Assembly (NCBI GenBank): GCA_000507305.1
Contig: DF239320.1
Coordinates: 1 to 64,000, forward strand
DNA from: Breviolum minutum Mf 1.05b.01
Taxonomy: Eukaryota; Sar; Dinophyceae; Suessiales; Symbiodiniaceae
DNA length: 64,000 bases
Reading direction: 5' to 3'
Position numbers and translations under genes: made by a program. Positions 50,224-61,639 of the stretch are shown here, in pieces. Below the pieces are notes generated by a model. It made no database searches, had not been told where the DNA came from, and saw only the letters and a program-made list of their open reading frames with translations. Position 1 is the stretch's first letter; each line of letters starts with the position of its first letter.

Positions 50224-50245
50224 ACCATAGCCATTTTGGCTTAAG
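50224..50245 (+). other. Dinoflagellate spliced-leader relic
   Basis: The 22 bases match the canonical dinoflagellate trans-spliced leader at 20 positions; the two differences are G to A at position 4 and C to T at position 19. It is not followed by GT, so it is not an SL RNA gene. Such relics are known to mark cDNAs that were retroposed into the genome. The downstream ILE-poor open frames (50327-52553) fit a retroposed block. Confidence 0.85.
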
Positions 50246-50326
50246 AAAGATTTGCAAGTGTTGCGACTTCTCTTAACTAGATTGGCCATTTGAGAACGGA
50301 TGGCAACCATTGGGATGTTTTAGCGT

Positions 50327-50545
50327 TTGCGTGCCGTTTTCCACTATTGTGGCTGTGGCCAGTCGGTTTGCATTGTTATTGTGTGGCTGACAGCAGATGG
50401 TCTACTGGAACTCATTCACTTCAGTTACTTGAGGAAGCAGCAGCTTGCATCACGTGAAGAAGTCGCTCAACTACGTTTGGAGTTGGAGGCTCGAGTTGTT
50501 TGCAGAAACATTCTTGTGCTACTGCATTCACTCTCGCTTCCTTAA
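50327..50545 (+). CDS. Putative coiled-coil frame downstream of the SL relic
   Basis: Open for 72 codons from a GTG; the first ATG after the SL relic gives only a seven-codon frame. ADGLLELIHFSYLRKQQLAS then REEVAQLRLELEARVV has a heptad pattern. It lies about 80 nt after the SL relic. Probably part of a retroposed, partly decayed gene. Confidence 0.45.
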   Translation: MRAVFHYCGCGQSVCIVIVWLTADGLLELIHFSYLRKQQLASREEVAQLRLELEARVVCRNILVLLHSLSLP

Positions 50546-50676
50546 CCTGTCATTTCAATTGAGACTGGTTTGGTGTAAGCAAAATTGATGAAAAAGGTGA
50601 TTGGGTGTGGAAGGTCTTTGGTCTGAAGGGTTTCTGGAGAAAGTTTGTTTTGTCTCAACGGTTTTTGGTATAAATC

Positions 50677-51021
50677 ATGTTTGCTAACGGGTTTTCCTTT
50701 GCGTGTCGGCTTGAATGCGGTGTTGGAACAAAGTTTGGCTATCCATTAGGTTGTTTCATGAACGGGTCGTATGGTTTTGTGCCATCGGAGTCTAATCCAT
50801 CGGATGACCCAACGTTCAAATTGTTCGCGCAGAGCATGAAGTCCAACTTCGAACCGATGCTGGTTCGATTGCGGTTGTTGCTGACCGAGTTGGAGGACGC
50901 CCGTGCCTCAGACATTTTTGCATTTGGCTCCATTTTTTCACGGGGGAACTTGCCAGCAACTCATTACATGATCAAACTCAGGTTAAACGAGCGGCCGAAG
51001 GCTCTTGGGCTGTGTATGTAG
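50677..51021 (+). CDS. Open frame, 114 codons, unknown
   Basis: Starts ATG, MFANGFSFACRLECGVGTKF, continues SNPSDDPTFKLFAQSMKSNF and LVRLRLLLTELEDARASDIF, and stops at TAG where a family A fragment begins (51016-51070). Good coding character. Confidence 0.5.
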   Translation: MFANGFSFACRLECGVGTKFGYPLGCFMNGSYGFVPSESNPSDDPTFKLFAQSMKSNFEPMLVRLRLLLTELEDARASDIFAFGSIFSRGNLPATHYMIKLRLNERPKALGLCM

Positions 51022-51940
51022 GGGATTTTACTACCCAGTTATGCGGGGATTATGGTTAACCATATATGAATACTGGAGCTTCTGAGTCCTTTGAAGGCTG
51101 CAGATAGTGCTTGCTAGGGTGCTAGAGTGGTAGAGGTGCTTTTTGGCACATGGCAGTGGTGCTTTTTAGACTGGCAGAGAATGTTTGGACAATGGACATT
51201 GGTTTGCATTGTGTTTGTATGGCTAGAGCTTTTCTGGCAGCTTGTTTGGAAAACCTTTGGTTGCAGCTGTTTGTGGGTCAAGGAGTTCAGGAACAATGGG
51301 TGGGTTGCTGGTGAAGCAGCTTGTAAAGGCACTGATAACCACTGGTGGTGGGAGTGGGACTGAGCCTAGTGGTACTATGGCCAGGCAGGGCTGCATAATT
51401 ACAGCCTCAGGCTGGGGAGCCGATAAAGCGAAGGCCTAGTCTGGAGGACCTTTGAGTTTGGGCGGCTTTGAAATGGATGCAAGCAGTGACTCCCATCCCG
51501 CAACCGCTGCCGCCTGTTGCAACTTGCAGGTGTTGGCTTGGCAGGTTGGAGGAGGTGGAGGAGGTGGCAGGCCCAGGCAGTGAGAGTTGCCCTCCCCCAC
51601 AAAGCAGGAAGAGCCAAGGAGAACGGTTTTGCGCGCAAAAGCACACAAACACAGAGCCCATGAATCGCAAGAAAGAAGCTGACAGCGTGCCCGCCGATGC
51701 GAGGCTGGGAGGTGCCTGAAGAGCTGGTGGCCAATGTGCTGGGCTTCCTGTGAGTCCTTGTTCCCTCAGGCAGGAACGCAAAAGTGTTTAGAAACATACT
51801 TGTTGGGAAAGGGGTTTGATTGCTTTCTTTGCAATTGCTGTAAATGGCAGGTGCCTTAGGGGGTCCTGCAACAAGTCCTCCAGTGCTTGTGAGAGGAAGT
51901 CTCACCCCAAGTTTCGCCCCAAACTCAAAGACTCCTGGTT

Positions 51941-52126
51941 TTGAATAGGTGGAGCAAAACAATGGACATCATGAATGTGAGTCGTTTCATGTGTGATGTG
52001 ACTGTTGACACGTCAGTGAGTGTCGCCAGAATGTTGCAGTTGGCATCATATTCTTGTGAGGGCATCCGAGAGGTGGTTGGTGTTAGGATTCTTGTGAAGG
52101 AGATTGCCGACCTCGGATGGTTCTAG
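51941..52126 (+). CDS. Open frame, unknown
   Basis: RFMCDVTVDTSVSVARMLQL then ASYSCEGIREVVGVRILVKE. In line with the other frames after the SL relic but in another phase, as expected of a decayed retrocopy. Confidence 0.4.
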   Translation: MNRWSKTMDIMNVSRFMCDVTVDTSVSVARMLQLASYSCEGIREVVGVRILVKEIADLGWF

Positions 52127-52455
52127 AAAAAAAGCATGAAATCATTTCATTCATACATATGGATGTGAAAAGAAGCAAGGGGAGTCAGGACAGGTTTTTC
52201 TTGTTCCACAGCATTTGGGGAGGTCGTGCCGCGTGTAATTTATGTAGGCTCTCTAGGTTCTTCGGTTCAAGTGTTTCTGCAGTCACGCATCCCATGGTCT
52301 CCCATCTTTTAAGTTGGAAGGTTTTCTCCACCAGTTTGGGTACGCTTTTTCGGTTCTGTAACGGACTTCCAGCCGTTTGCATGTTTTGTTTTTGTTCCAC
52401 CCCAACAGTTTTGAATCGAAGGGATTTGGCGGGTAGTTTCTTTTTAAGTTTTTAA
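52117..52455 (+). CDS. Open frame, 112 codons
   Basis: MVLEKKHEIISFIHMDVKRS then basic and Cys/Phe-rich segments (GRAACNLCRLSRFFGSSVS). It overlaps the preceding frame by 10 nt. Identity unknown. Confidence 0.35.
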   Translation: MVLEKKHEIISFIHMDVKRSKGSQDRFFLFHSIWGGRAACNLCRLSRFFGSSVSAVTHPMVSHLLSWKVFSTSLGTLFRFCNGLPAVCMFCFCSTPTVLNRRDLAGSFFLSF

Positions 52456-52460
52456 ATATA

Positions 52461-52553
52461 AAAGTGGCTGCGGCTTCATCGTCCGCAGCAGCGGCGGCTT
52501 CATCGAACGCGGCAGCAGTGGCAGCAGCGGCAATGGCAGCGGCGGTAGTTTAA
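52461..52553 (+). CDS. Ala/Ser-repeat frame
   Basis: KVAAASSSAAAAASSNAAAV then a further Ala run, from GCAGCGGCGG-type repeats; ends TAA. Low-complexity, perhaps a C-terminal tail. Confidence 0.4.
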   Translation, partial: KVAAASSSAAAAASSNAAAVAAAAMAAAVV

Positions 52554-52559
52554 AATATT

Positions 52560-53040
52560 TTGCCCATTGTTCAATCACAACAATAGCATACAATAGCTTT
52601 ATCAAAAATATATTTACGTCCTGTATTGTCATATGGGATCTGAATTAATTCTTTCTGAATATGTATTTCTTAAACCTTTTGATGAAATGATATGTCCAGA
52701 AGATTCTTTCATCACACAAGTATTGAATCGGAAATATCAAAATATTAATAACACAAAAAATCATGAATGAATATAATCATTGTTTTCAATGTTGTTTAAA
52801 AGTCACATAATCACCCGAGAAGTCACATGGTTTTCTTTGAAAATGATGTTTTTGACAGTATGAGCATATCATCATATCCACAAAAATAAACTTGGTTTTT
52901 CCAGAGTATATATATATATAAGATGATTTCGTGTTTTTAATGTAAACAGTTCTGTATCGTGATTTAATTCATATTTCATATAATTATTGTCGTATTCAAT
53001 ATATTGACAATTTTTTTGAATAAGATTTACAGAGGAAGGG
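52560..53040. other. AT-rich spacer
   Basis: No ILE and no coding-like frame seen. Clearly richer in A and T than the ILE-rich parts. Confidence 0.55.
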
Positions 53041-53691
53041 GTGGCATGTGGGGGGATACCCCTACATTCCCATGATACAGTATAAACACCAGAAAAACCG
53101 TTTCTTTTTCAAAACAAGGTCAATATTTTTTGGCTGTGGCCCCTCCCTCTCAGTTTGCCAGTCAAGAATTTCTTTATATATATTTTTTTTGGCTCGGGGG
53201 GATTTGGAACTTAACCTTTACTTCTCACTGTTTACTGGAAATGGGTTGGACCTCGACTATGTATGTATGTTTGTAAACAGCAAATTTCCGTGAACCCGTA
53301 TGTTTCGGCCACCCCCACTTGGTCCAACCCCAAATTGTGTCAGAAACCGGGGGGTTGTGTGGGTTCTGAAAAGGGCTCAACACACATGAACTTTGCAGCT
53401 GAGTAATTCGTTTTTCGCATTCCTGTGTTGTTTTTTTTTACAGGTCAAGGCAGCAACGTAATCTACGCCATGTGGGTCTCATGCGTTTATTGGATGATTG
53501 TTTCATCTTTACAGAAATGATTTTCAACCAATTTGACTTTGGTAGTTTATCCCGTGATTTATTTACAAAGCTTTATACGTCCCAAATGGTGCATTTTTCT
53601 TCCATCAATTGTATGATAGGTTGCCCATTGAAAGGTTTGGGCTATCTATTTGGAGTCTAATCCCAACCTCAACCCCACAGGAAACGTTGAA

Positions 53692-53823
53692 AAAGATGAC
53701 AGAAATTCCACAACATGGGCCTACGTTGGCTTTCCCCTTGAGGCTGGCAAAATTGCTGGACATTCTGGTACTTCTTTGGTTTTGGGCATGGGACAGAAAC
53801 TTTGGCAAAACTCATTGGGATGT
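53692..53823 (+). CDS. Putative exon, frame uncertain
   Basis: After AACCCCACAG two frames are open up to a family B half element: NVEKDDRNSTTWAYVGFPLE with AGKIAGHSGTSLVLGMGQ, and ETLKKMTEIPQHGPTLAFPL with RLAKLLDILVLLWFWAWDR. Both look protein-like. Confidence 0.4.
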
Positions 53824-54494
53824 TTGGGGGATCATTCCAGTTGATAAGTGATTAGGATCACCCCCACTTATAAGCCACTATTTGAAAGAGGGTCCCACAA
53901 CCCGATCCTTAGGAAGACTAAGGGCTCCCATGAAAAGAAAGGAACATGATCTGAACCAAACCTCCATGATCATTATGTTCCAGCCGTTAATCTTCAGGGG
54001 TGTTCTCTTTCTAAAAACATTAGACAGTACCAGTCTTGACTACTAAATTGAGTTTCTCATAGTTTTCCTTTGTTCAAGTTTGAAAAAATGAAACAAGAAA
54101 ACGTCAAGAAAAGGAGAAACAAGAGGGGTTTTGCAGGTTTGGCGTGAAGGATTTTTTTTGTTTGAAAAAAACATATCCACCAACAGTTACCACCACTTGG
54201 TGACGTTTTTGTTGGCCAACAGTGGTGTGAAAAAAATGACCTGAGGAATCCAGGTGTTCCGTGGTTCATGCTTATGAGCTTCTTCATCCCGCATTGGATG
54301 GTAACTTGGAGAACATTCCGACGGTGGATCCATGGCCGGATGTTGGGACTGGGATGGGATGACTCATACATTTTTTTTTCAAAAAATTGGATTCTACCAT
54401 GGGTAAAATCGCCATTGAACCATCATTGTTTTTTTTTTACGTTTTTTTCCAAGCATCTTATGCAAATCAAAGTACAAAAACATGTGGATTCGTT

Positions 54495-54603
54495 TATCAC
54501 TCCGAAAACCAAGATGGCTGGCTGGAAGATCCACCATGAATGACGTATTTCCTATTGAACATGGGGGATTTTCCGACCTGCCACGTTTGTCTCCGGGAAT
54601 GTA
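54495..54603. mobile_element. ILE family D copy, diverged
   Basis: TATCACTCCGAAAACCAAGAT to TGTCTCCGGGAATGTA. Confidence 0.5.
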
Positions 54604-55100
54604 GTTGAGTTAAGGTGAGGATTCCCTGGTGTTCACATAAAAGGTCATTCTGAATTGAAGATTTAGGTAGTACAGCAACGGGCAAGATGTCTTGCTGGTT
54701 TTGATGTTCTCGTTTTGCCTCGTTTTTGCAACTTCTTGGATACTGGTTAGCTGATACCCTTGGGATGTTTTTTTTTTTGAAGGTCTCTGATTGAAGCCTG
54801 AAAAAGGTACAGCAATCAATGCCATGTAATTTTTTCAAAGCAACCTCAGGGAAAAAACACACCGCCAGGTGAAACACACATTGGGGCCTCAAAAGTTGGG
54901 GTTACGGGGTCCACCATAAGAACCGGCCGAAAGTTACAGTACATGGGTAAATCGGGCCCCTAAAGATTGACAGGTAGCAAGTCTCTTGGTGATGTAGGGT
55001 TTCTCCTATTTTTTTGGGGTTGTTTCAGGTGATCATGGCAGGGATCAACTAACGTAGCTGGCTGGAATGGCTGGACCCGGATGGAGTCGACGTTTTCCGA

Positions 55101-55514
55101 TTGAAAATGGGCATATTCCAGCCAGCTATCTTAGTTTACCAGAGGGTAATAGCGACTTTACACCTTCAAATTGATGTTTGGAAGAATAGGTTTCCTTTTG
55201 AGATGGCATCCTGGCAGGTTTTTGAATTGTTAGTTCTTTTGGGAAAAACTTTTTCAGGTGTTAAGGACGTGCGGCTATTCCTAAAATTTCGCAATCATCA
55301 TTTTTTGATTTTAAGTCCACAGGTGGAACGTATATATCCCTGCAAACAAACGGCTCAAAATGTCACAAAATCATGGTGGAAACTCTCAGATCCAGGACTC
55401 ATAATGCCATTTTCCAACATTCCTCCCACGAACACGACAAGGAGAGGTTTCATGAATCCTTACCATCCCGGTACTAAGGCCTTGAAATTTCTCATCATTA
55501 ACAATGGAAAATGA
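55101..55514 (+). CDS. 137-codon open frame, unknown
   Basis: The first codons lie in a D-type element; from about 55150 the frame reads LQIDVWKNRFPFEMASWQVF and, after a TCCACAG acceptor at 55323, RIYPCKQTAQNVTKSWWKLS then PPTNTTRRGFMNPYHPGTK. All three plus frames are open for a time after 55323, so frame is unsettled. Confidence 0.4.
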   Translation: MKMGIFQPAILVYQRVIATLHLQIDVWKNRFPFEMASWQVFELLVLLGKTFSGVKDVRLFLKFRNHHFLILSPQVERIYPCKQTAQNVTKSWWKLSDPGLIMPFSNIPPTNTTRRGFMNPYHPGTKALKFLIINNGK

Positions 55515-55717
55515 ACCACTTGATTTCCATGCATTTTCCCATATAAGCATCTCAGATGTCCATGTAGTTTGGTTAGTTTACAGCAGGGGTGGAGACTCTC
55601 CTCTTAAAGGATGCCGGCACCTCAACAATTCCCCACTTGAGCAGTGTGACCAGTTGGGGTTGTGTGGTTGGAAACCCTGAAAAAAATAGGGGAGGAATTA
55701 AATCCCTACCCAGTTAC

Positions 55718-55823
55718 CCCATGGTCAAAGTAAATGGCTAACCGTCCCCAAAAGGTAGGTTAATACAGGGCTTATATAAACCAATACATGGTAACTGTGC
55801 CATCTACTTTTACCCTGGTGTAT
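55718..55823. mobile_element. ILE family Q copy
   Basis: TTACCCCATGGTCAAAGTAAA onward is about 90 percent identical by eye to 23881-23996. Confidence 0.65.
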
Positions 55824-55945
55824 ATAGGGATTACAATAAGCCATTGCAAGGATTTTCGTCATAAACCAATCAGTATTTTTACTTGTCACCGGACTCCCAA
55901 TTCCATTCAATTAGTCGAGGTGGGGGATCCCTTCCAAACTGGCCT

Positions 55946-56098
55946 TTTACCTGGTACCCTCAACAACCAGTTTCCAGGAATATAAACGGATGGATGGAAG
56001 CTGGTGATTTCCAGCCATCTTTTCATGTAAAGATTTGGTGAAAATCATCCAACTGAAACAAGCCACTTATGAATGGTTGTTGAGGGTTCCAGGTAAAG
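55946..56098. mobile_element. Inverted-repeat element (TTTACCTGGTACCCTC)
   Basis: TTTACCTGGTACCCTCAACA pairs with TGTTGAGGGTTCCAGGTAAA, about 24-bp arms; centre GATTTCCAGCCATC. A fragment follows at 56105-56150. Confidence 0.75.
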
Positions 56099-57289
56099 AT
56101 GTGATGTAAATGATATTCAAGGTCCTGTTGATGACTGTTTACCTGGAATTGGGAGAAGCGACCTTAGGGCTTCGGCCGCCACCCCCCCAAAAAAGTAGTG
56201 TTTAGTACCAGGAATCCTCCCAAAAAATAGCCGAAAGATTCAGGTTTAAGGAATTGGTTATGGGACAAATTGACCAGATTGTCTGCAAAAAAAAACGTGT
56301 ATTTTTGCTGCTCCCAGCGGGGTGATGTTGGAGTTTCAAATCCAACATCTTTTTTACTCGTGAATTTCTCACCCTTCACGGCCTATGCACCCCAAAAAAA
56401 AACACCACCTGAAAAAACACCTGGGATTTTTCGGTGCGAAAAAACTTTGCGATTTGATCTTGCGAAACACTGGCAGATTGGCTGGACCTATCCTTTGTTT
56501 CTATTGAGCTTGAAGTATCCACATCTTTTCTCTTCGAAGCAAGGTCGAGCGAAGCTTGGTTGAAACACTTGATGGAGTTCAGAATGGTGTATATTATATA
56601 TAAACCCATCAAAACTAACATGGCAGGCTGAACATGTTATTTTTGGTTGGAAAAGGAAAAACATCTTGTCTACAACTCATGAATCCTTTGAGTTCCATGT
56701 TACTTTTCAGGGGTTTTCAACGTATATAAGTGGTTCCATGTATACATATACACATACATCATATATTATAAGCATATATTTTTTATACCCGTATGGACAT
56801 ATATGGGTAATTATACAGTGTGAATGTGTAATATATATTTATATACAGATATGGTGTTTTTTGGCAAACAATCCAAACAATTGCGATCAAATTCCATCAA
56901 TTTTTCTGATTTTTTTCTGAACTTTGTGTGGGCTTTGGAGTTTCAAATTCCAAAAAGGAATGTCGTAGGAATTTAGTAAAATGATTAATAAGTGGATTGT
57001 AGCCTACTTAAAAATGAGATATATTTGGGTTATAACCCACTGATCCGATCACCTTTGATCCTAACTTCCAACGGGACATCCAAGTGATCAATGCCAGCCG
57101 AAGTTGCTTCACTGTTCTTAAGAAGGCTGGAGAATCTCAGGCTTTTAGTTGATGATGGCTAGAGAATCTTAGGTTTTTTTCAAACAGGAAGGCCTTTGTT
57201 TCTTTTGAATATCAAGTTTGCCTCTGAAAAATGGATGGTAGAAACATGACAATTTCCTTTTGGGGCATTTTGGGCCTAGTTTCATGTGC

Positions 57290-57460
57290 TACTGTGAATG
57301 GAAGAAATCCTCCACCAGTTACGATCAGTAGTGTATCCCGTGATTTTACAAGGGTTTTCACCACCTGGGATGTATCCCAAACCTTGTAAAACATGGGATT
57401 TCAACTACCAACCTCAACTGGTTTTCTCGCCGGATTTCTGGAACGAACCATCCACCGTGA
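57290..57460. mobile_element. ILE family C, long copy
   Basis: TACTGTGAATGGAAGAAATCC to GAACGAACCATCCACCGTGA; internal GTGTATCCCGTGATTTTACAA. Confidence 0.6.
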
Positions 57461-57511
57461 AACGTGCGTTTGGCCCGGGGCCGGGGCTTAACCACGTGGT
57501 CGTTCTCTCAG

Positions 57512-57547
57512 GATTGTCGCCTTCAATGCGGAGACGGGTGCCTTGAG
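57512..57547 (+). CDS. Putative beta-propeller micro-exon
   Basis: Between TCTCTCAG and CCTTGAG|GTAACG: IVAFNAETGAL with split codons at both ends. V-A-F-N-A-E-T-G-A-L-R is a near-perfect PQQ-propeller blade signature (A-x-D-A-x-T-G-x-x-x-W). A family C element precedes it. Confidence 0.5.
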
Positions 57548-58261
57548 GTAACGCTGTCATTGATGGGGGGAGGTGTGCTGTCAGCGGCAGCTGTTCGATT
57601 TTCATGGAAAAAATGCGGGGGGGTTTTATAGATCCGAGTGGGGAGATTTTTTGTTAAGATTTCTGGAAGGATATCTAAAAAAAAAGTGTCAGGCATTTCA
57701 GATGGATTGTTTCATACTAGAATTGTTTCACAGTTTTTAGAGTGTGTGTGTGTGTGTCTTTCATTTTTTGGTACCGGATGTATTTCCAGGCATTGGCAGT
57801 TTAGATCTTTAGCTGGTAGTGAATGCTTGGGGTCATAGGGTCTGAAACTTTCAGAACTGGCTGTGCTATCGCGTATGTAAACCATCCTCGAGTAAGTGGT
57901 TGATCACCATGGTGATCGTAAGTCCCATCAGTAGGGTTGATCTAGTTATAAATGGCTTGGTTTATCCCCCTTAACTAACCACTTAGAAGTCCTGTGATGT
58001 TCCTCTAAGAACCCCTAGGTTTTTGGGTCAGCACATCTTCCTGGGGGGAAGTTCGGAAGGTTAGGGGCAGGGGCCTTTTTTTGGAGCCCTAAATCCCATG
58101 AGTACATCAAGAAACGACATTCTGAGATCGTTTTGTAGTAGTGTTGGATTTTCTCCCAGCAACCCGCTCTCAAACAAAAGCAGAGCCCTTTGTCGATGTA
58201 AAGGGAATTGCTCTCATGTCAAAGCTTGCTGCAAAGATGATACACTTGAGCGATGAAAAAA

Positions 58262-58394
58262 ACACATCCCTGGTTGTTTAGGGTATATGTCAGGGATGAA
58301 AAACTACCCAGTGATGTGGGGATTTAAACAAGCCATTCTAAGGATCCCTATTAAACCAAGAAGCAAAGTGACAGTTTATTTTTCGTGGCTCGAT
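58262..58394. mobile_element. ILE family A copy
   Basis: TGAGCGATGAAAAAAACACAT (from 58243) to TTATTTTTCGTGGCTCG; core GTCAGGGATGAAAAACTACCC. Confidence 0.65.
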
Positions 58395-58447
58395 TGCTGC
58401 AAAATGGTGGATTGACCTTTAAGAAATCCACTGAAAGGATGTTCCCT

Positions 58448-58560
58448 GGAAGTCCAACCATCATCTTTTGAAGGTTGGTTTCCGAACCACTACTATTTTC
58501 AGTAGGGGTTTATCATCTTCCAAAAGGAGCTACCATTTAAAAAATGGTGCTTGACTTCCA
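58448..58560. mobile_element. ILE family M copy, inverted
   Basis: CTGGAAGTCCAACCATC to AAATGGTGCTTGACTTCCAG; reverse of 9433-9543. Confidence 0.65.
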
Positions 58561-59043
58561 GGGATTTTTTTTTCTGGATCATGTTGGGTACTGCAGCGTT
58601 TCGCATCCAAAACCCGAGGTGGGCTTGGGAAATGGAACCTTACCAGAAACTGGCTTGCGAGGGAGACAATGCTCCTTGGCTTTGTCAAAAAAGGTGCTGT
58701 TTGAAGCTTTCGGAAAGGGGTGATCCAAAAAGGACAGAAATGGATAGACATGGGTTGTTGTTTTTTGTTTGAGGGGGCTCAGGAAAGTTTTTTTTTGAAA
58801 CGACAATCCAACTCATGTTACGGGCCGCCCTAGTCTTCCAAATACCTCCTGAGGTTTGGTGTTTTTAGGTATGGTTTTTGGGGTCCAGTCATGCCTCACT
58901 GTTTGGAAGCCCAGGGTTGGATTTCTCGAAGGACCGAATCTGGATGCAAATGAAAGTTGAATAGTGATCATTGATCATTCAATTCTGACAATGGACACTT
59001 CTCTAGACCAACCCATCTTTTTTGAATATAAATTTGAAGAGTA

Positions 59044-59181
59044 CCAGGTGATTCAATGGGTCAGTGACCCAACTTGATCCCCGATCGTTCGTTGGGTTGG
59101 TCACCTTTTCAACCCCTTGAAACTCGGGGTCACGGTTCACTCACCATCCCAAAAAGGTCACCACGGTCGCAGACTTGCCAG
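59044..59181. mobile_element. ILE family E copy, well preserved
   Basis: CCAGGTGATTCAATGGGTCAG to CACGGTCGCAGACTTGCCAG; GATCCCCGATCGTTCGTTGG inside. Confidence 0.75.
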
Positions 59182-60034
59182 GTGTATAGACGATTTTTTT
59201 AAGATTTTTTTTTCGGAGTGCCCGTGAGATTTCAAAACAAAAAGTGGCACCTGAATGCGAGGATGAGAATATTCAAGAAAAGGATCCAAAGATAAAACAG
59301 GGAGTGAACAAATTACCTACTAAACTTGGGGGAGATGATCCAACATGTTACTTGTAATAATGATTACCTAGAACCTATTCATGACGCTTGTTTTGCTTGG
59401 AGTTTAGGCCTTGTTTTGGGGGGTGAAAACCCTTCAAAAAGGTGCAGTCATTGGTCCGGGTAGATAATGGATGGCGTAAGCACCAACTGAAAGATAGAAC
59501 CAACAAAAACCTACCAAGTACCCTTCCTCCCACAATCATGGTTCAGTTAAAAAAGGTGTCTCTCCAATAGGATCGTTACCTTTCAAATACAGCCATTTTC
59601 CGGAAAAAAAAACATGATTATGGGGAAACGAGCTAAATTCCATAAGTAACCCAACTTGATCCCCTGATCCTTGGGGCCTTGTCACCTTTCCAACCAACCT
59701 TTGAGTTGAGGAAGACCCGATCATGTAAACCCTCCGCATCCGCAGCCCAAAAAGTCACGAATTGCTGCAGAATTGCTGGGGGAAGGTGTGCGTTTCAACA
59801 TCAGGGAGACCCTCAGATTGTAAACTTCATGAAAATTCAAAGGTACGCCCCCCCCAATGCCGCCCGCCTCCAACAAATAAGGCTTTGTCAAGGGATAATC
59901 AACCCTTAGATTTCCATGATAAATGCTGGCCCATTTTGCAAGTTTCATACGATTGCTGGCGCAACAGCATCCGGTTCAGCGCCCGAGGAAAAGTTTCTGG
60001 AACGTTATCACGAGGTCAAGTCTAAAAGGGGAAG

Positions 60035-60235
60035 TTGGGCCCTCTTGGGGTTTCGCTGCATGTGGTGAAACGAACATTAAAACCGTTTGGTAGTCAACAA
60101 AAACATACAGAATTCTGGATGTTCCGGGAGGTTGTTTACTTATTTGTTTTCTATACCTCCATCCACATGTTGGATTTCTTAGATTTAGCCACCAAAAGTG
60201 GAAAACTCCCGGATGCACGTTTGACAGAGGCGGGT
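60035..60235 (+). CDS. Putative coding piece, one hydrophobic segment
   Basis: VKRTLKPFGSQQKHTEFWMF then REVVYLFVFYTSIHMLDFLD and LATKSGKLPDARLTEAG. It then runs into a D-type element (to about 60326) of the same kind as 55063-55148. Strong coding character. Confidence 0.5.
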
Positions 60236-60581
60236 TTTGGAATGGCTGGACCCGGAATGAGTCGATGTGTTTTCCTATTGAGAATATGGGATATTCCCGC
60301 CAGCTATGTTGGTTTACCAGAGGGTAAACCTTTTGATGACCTAAATTTTGCGTAGGAATACGATCACCATTTCATAGGATTATTCTGGTTCTGGTAATAG
60401 GTGGTACCAAGTAGGGATTGTACAACCTCCTAGAAGGCAATATATACCTGGTATATAAGCGGTATATACTGCCTATTGGGTGATTATATGTTACCTACCA
60501 CCTTCTACAAGAACATCAAAAATCCGTTCACCATTGGTTCAACTCCCCCCTTCTCCAAAGAAATTTGTCACTTCTCCGCAG

Positions 60582-60643
60582 TATATGTCGACGAACCCGA
60601 CCAACGAACCGGTGTCTTGGGAGCAACCCAAGTTGATCACAGG
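60582..60643 (+). CDS. Putative beta-propeller exon
   Basis: Between TCTCCGCAG and ATCACAGG|GTGGGT: YVDEPDQRTGVLGATQVDHR. The frame upstream of the acceptor would read AVYV, a propeller strand. A longer competing frame is open across the same bases. Confidence 0.45.
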
Positions 60644-61372
60644 GTGGGTTTTTGAAGACTTTTTTGGAGAACCAAAACATCACCCTCCCATGCTGCATAT
60701 GCAGTTCTCATCTTCAAAATTTTTGGAGATGTGTAAACTTTTGGGGGTGAAACTTTTGGGGGGATCAGAGCCTGGAAAGGGAAGCATTTTGAATTTTTGT
60801 TAAGAAGTATTTTATAAGTATCATTTGAAGGTGCCACAGTGCCATCTGCAAGGAAGTGGCAGTAAATGATTGAAAAAGGAGTCCAGCAATAGACTTAGGT
60901 ACTGTACATAGTTTTGGAAGTCAAAACCATGGAGACGTGTATGGATTGGGTTGTCCCCATTCCCATTAATAGTGGCAAATGAAGGTTTATAGGAATCCCG
61001 TATCAAACATGTAATAGTCCTGGTGTTCACTGTTACAAGGAAGAGGGACGACCCAATGTAGAGAGATATTTCAAGTGTTGCTTGTCTCTTGTTTGCAGTA
61101 TATGCCACCAGGAATATGCCAGGAATATATAAATGTATACATTATGTGATATCATTGATATCATATTTGCATTTATAAATGAATACAGTGTGTATATACC
61201 TGAAGCCCCAATGAGCTCTACTTTCGAAGGTCAATGCCCCAAAACAATGCCTTTTCCAACCAAAACAAGAGTCATTTGGGTTCCAGGTTTTATAAGCGTT
61301 TTTTTTAGGTGATTCTTCTTAAAAAGCAATTTGCATTCAGCATGTTCCTTGTTTTTGCGTCGATGAACATAT

Positions 61373-61483
61373 CTGGGTGGTGGCGGTTTCATTTTTTTTG
61401 GAATTTTCAACACGAACTTTGGGGAAGATGAACCCATTTGGACGAGCATATTTTTCAAAGGGGTTGGTTCAACCGCCAACTAG
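61373..61483. mobile_element. ILE family F copy
   Basis: CTGGGTGGTGGCGGTTTCATT to GGTTCAACCGCCAACTAG with intact GT and AG borders. Confidence 0.75.
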
Positions 61484-61639
61484 ATTATAAGGTATATAGA
61501 GAATATAACTACCATTTAGGGTATGTAACTGGTTGATGAACACATGATCCAAATTCATCCCATCTATTTGGATTTTTTTTCAAACCACCTCCCACGATTC
61601 CAGTAGCTGGCAAGTAAAGGTTTAGGTAGGGATCTCTGA

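Noticed and set aside
50224-50300. Functional SL RNA gene
   Set aside because: The leader is not followed by a GT donor and carries two substitutions, so a relic in a retrocopy fits better.
51399-51962. 187-codon minus-strand frame rich in Pro and Leu
   Set aside because: It arises from GGAGG-type low-complexity DNA and lies antisense to frames downstream of the spliced-leader relic.
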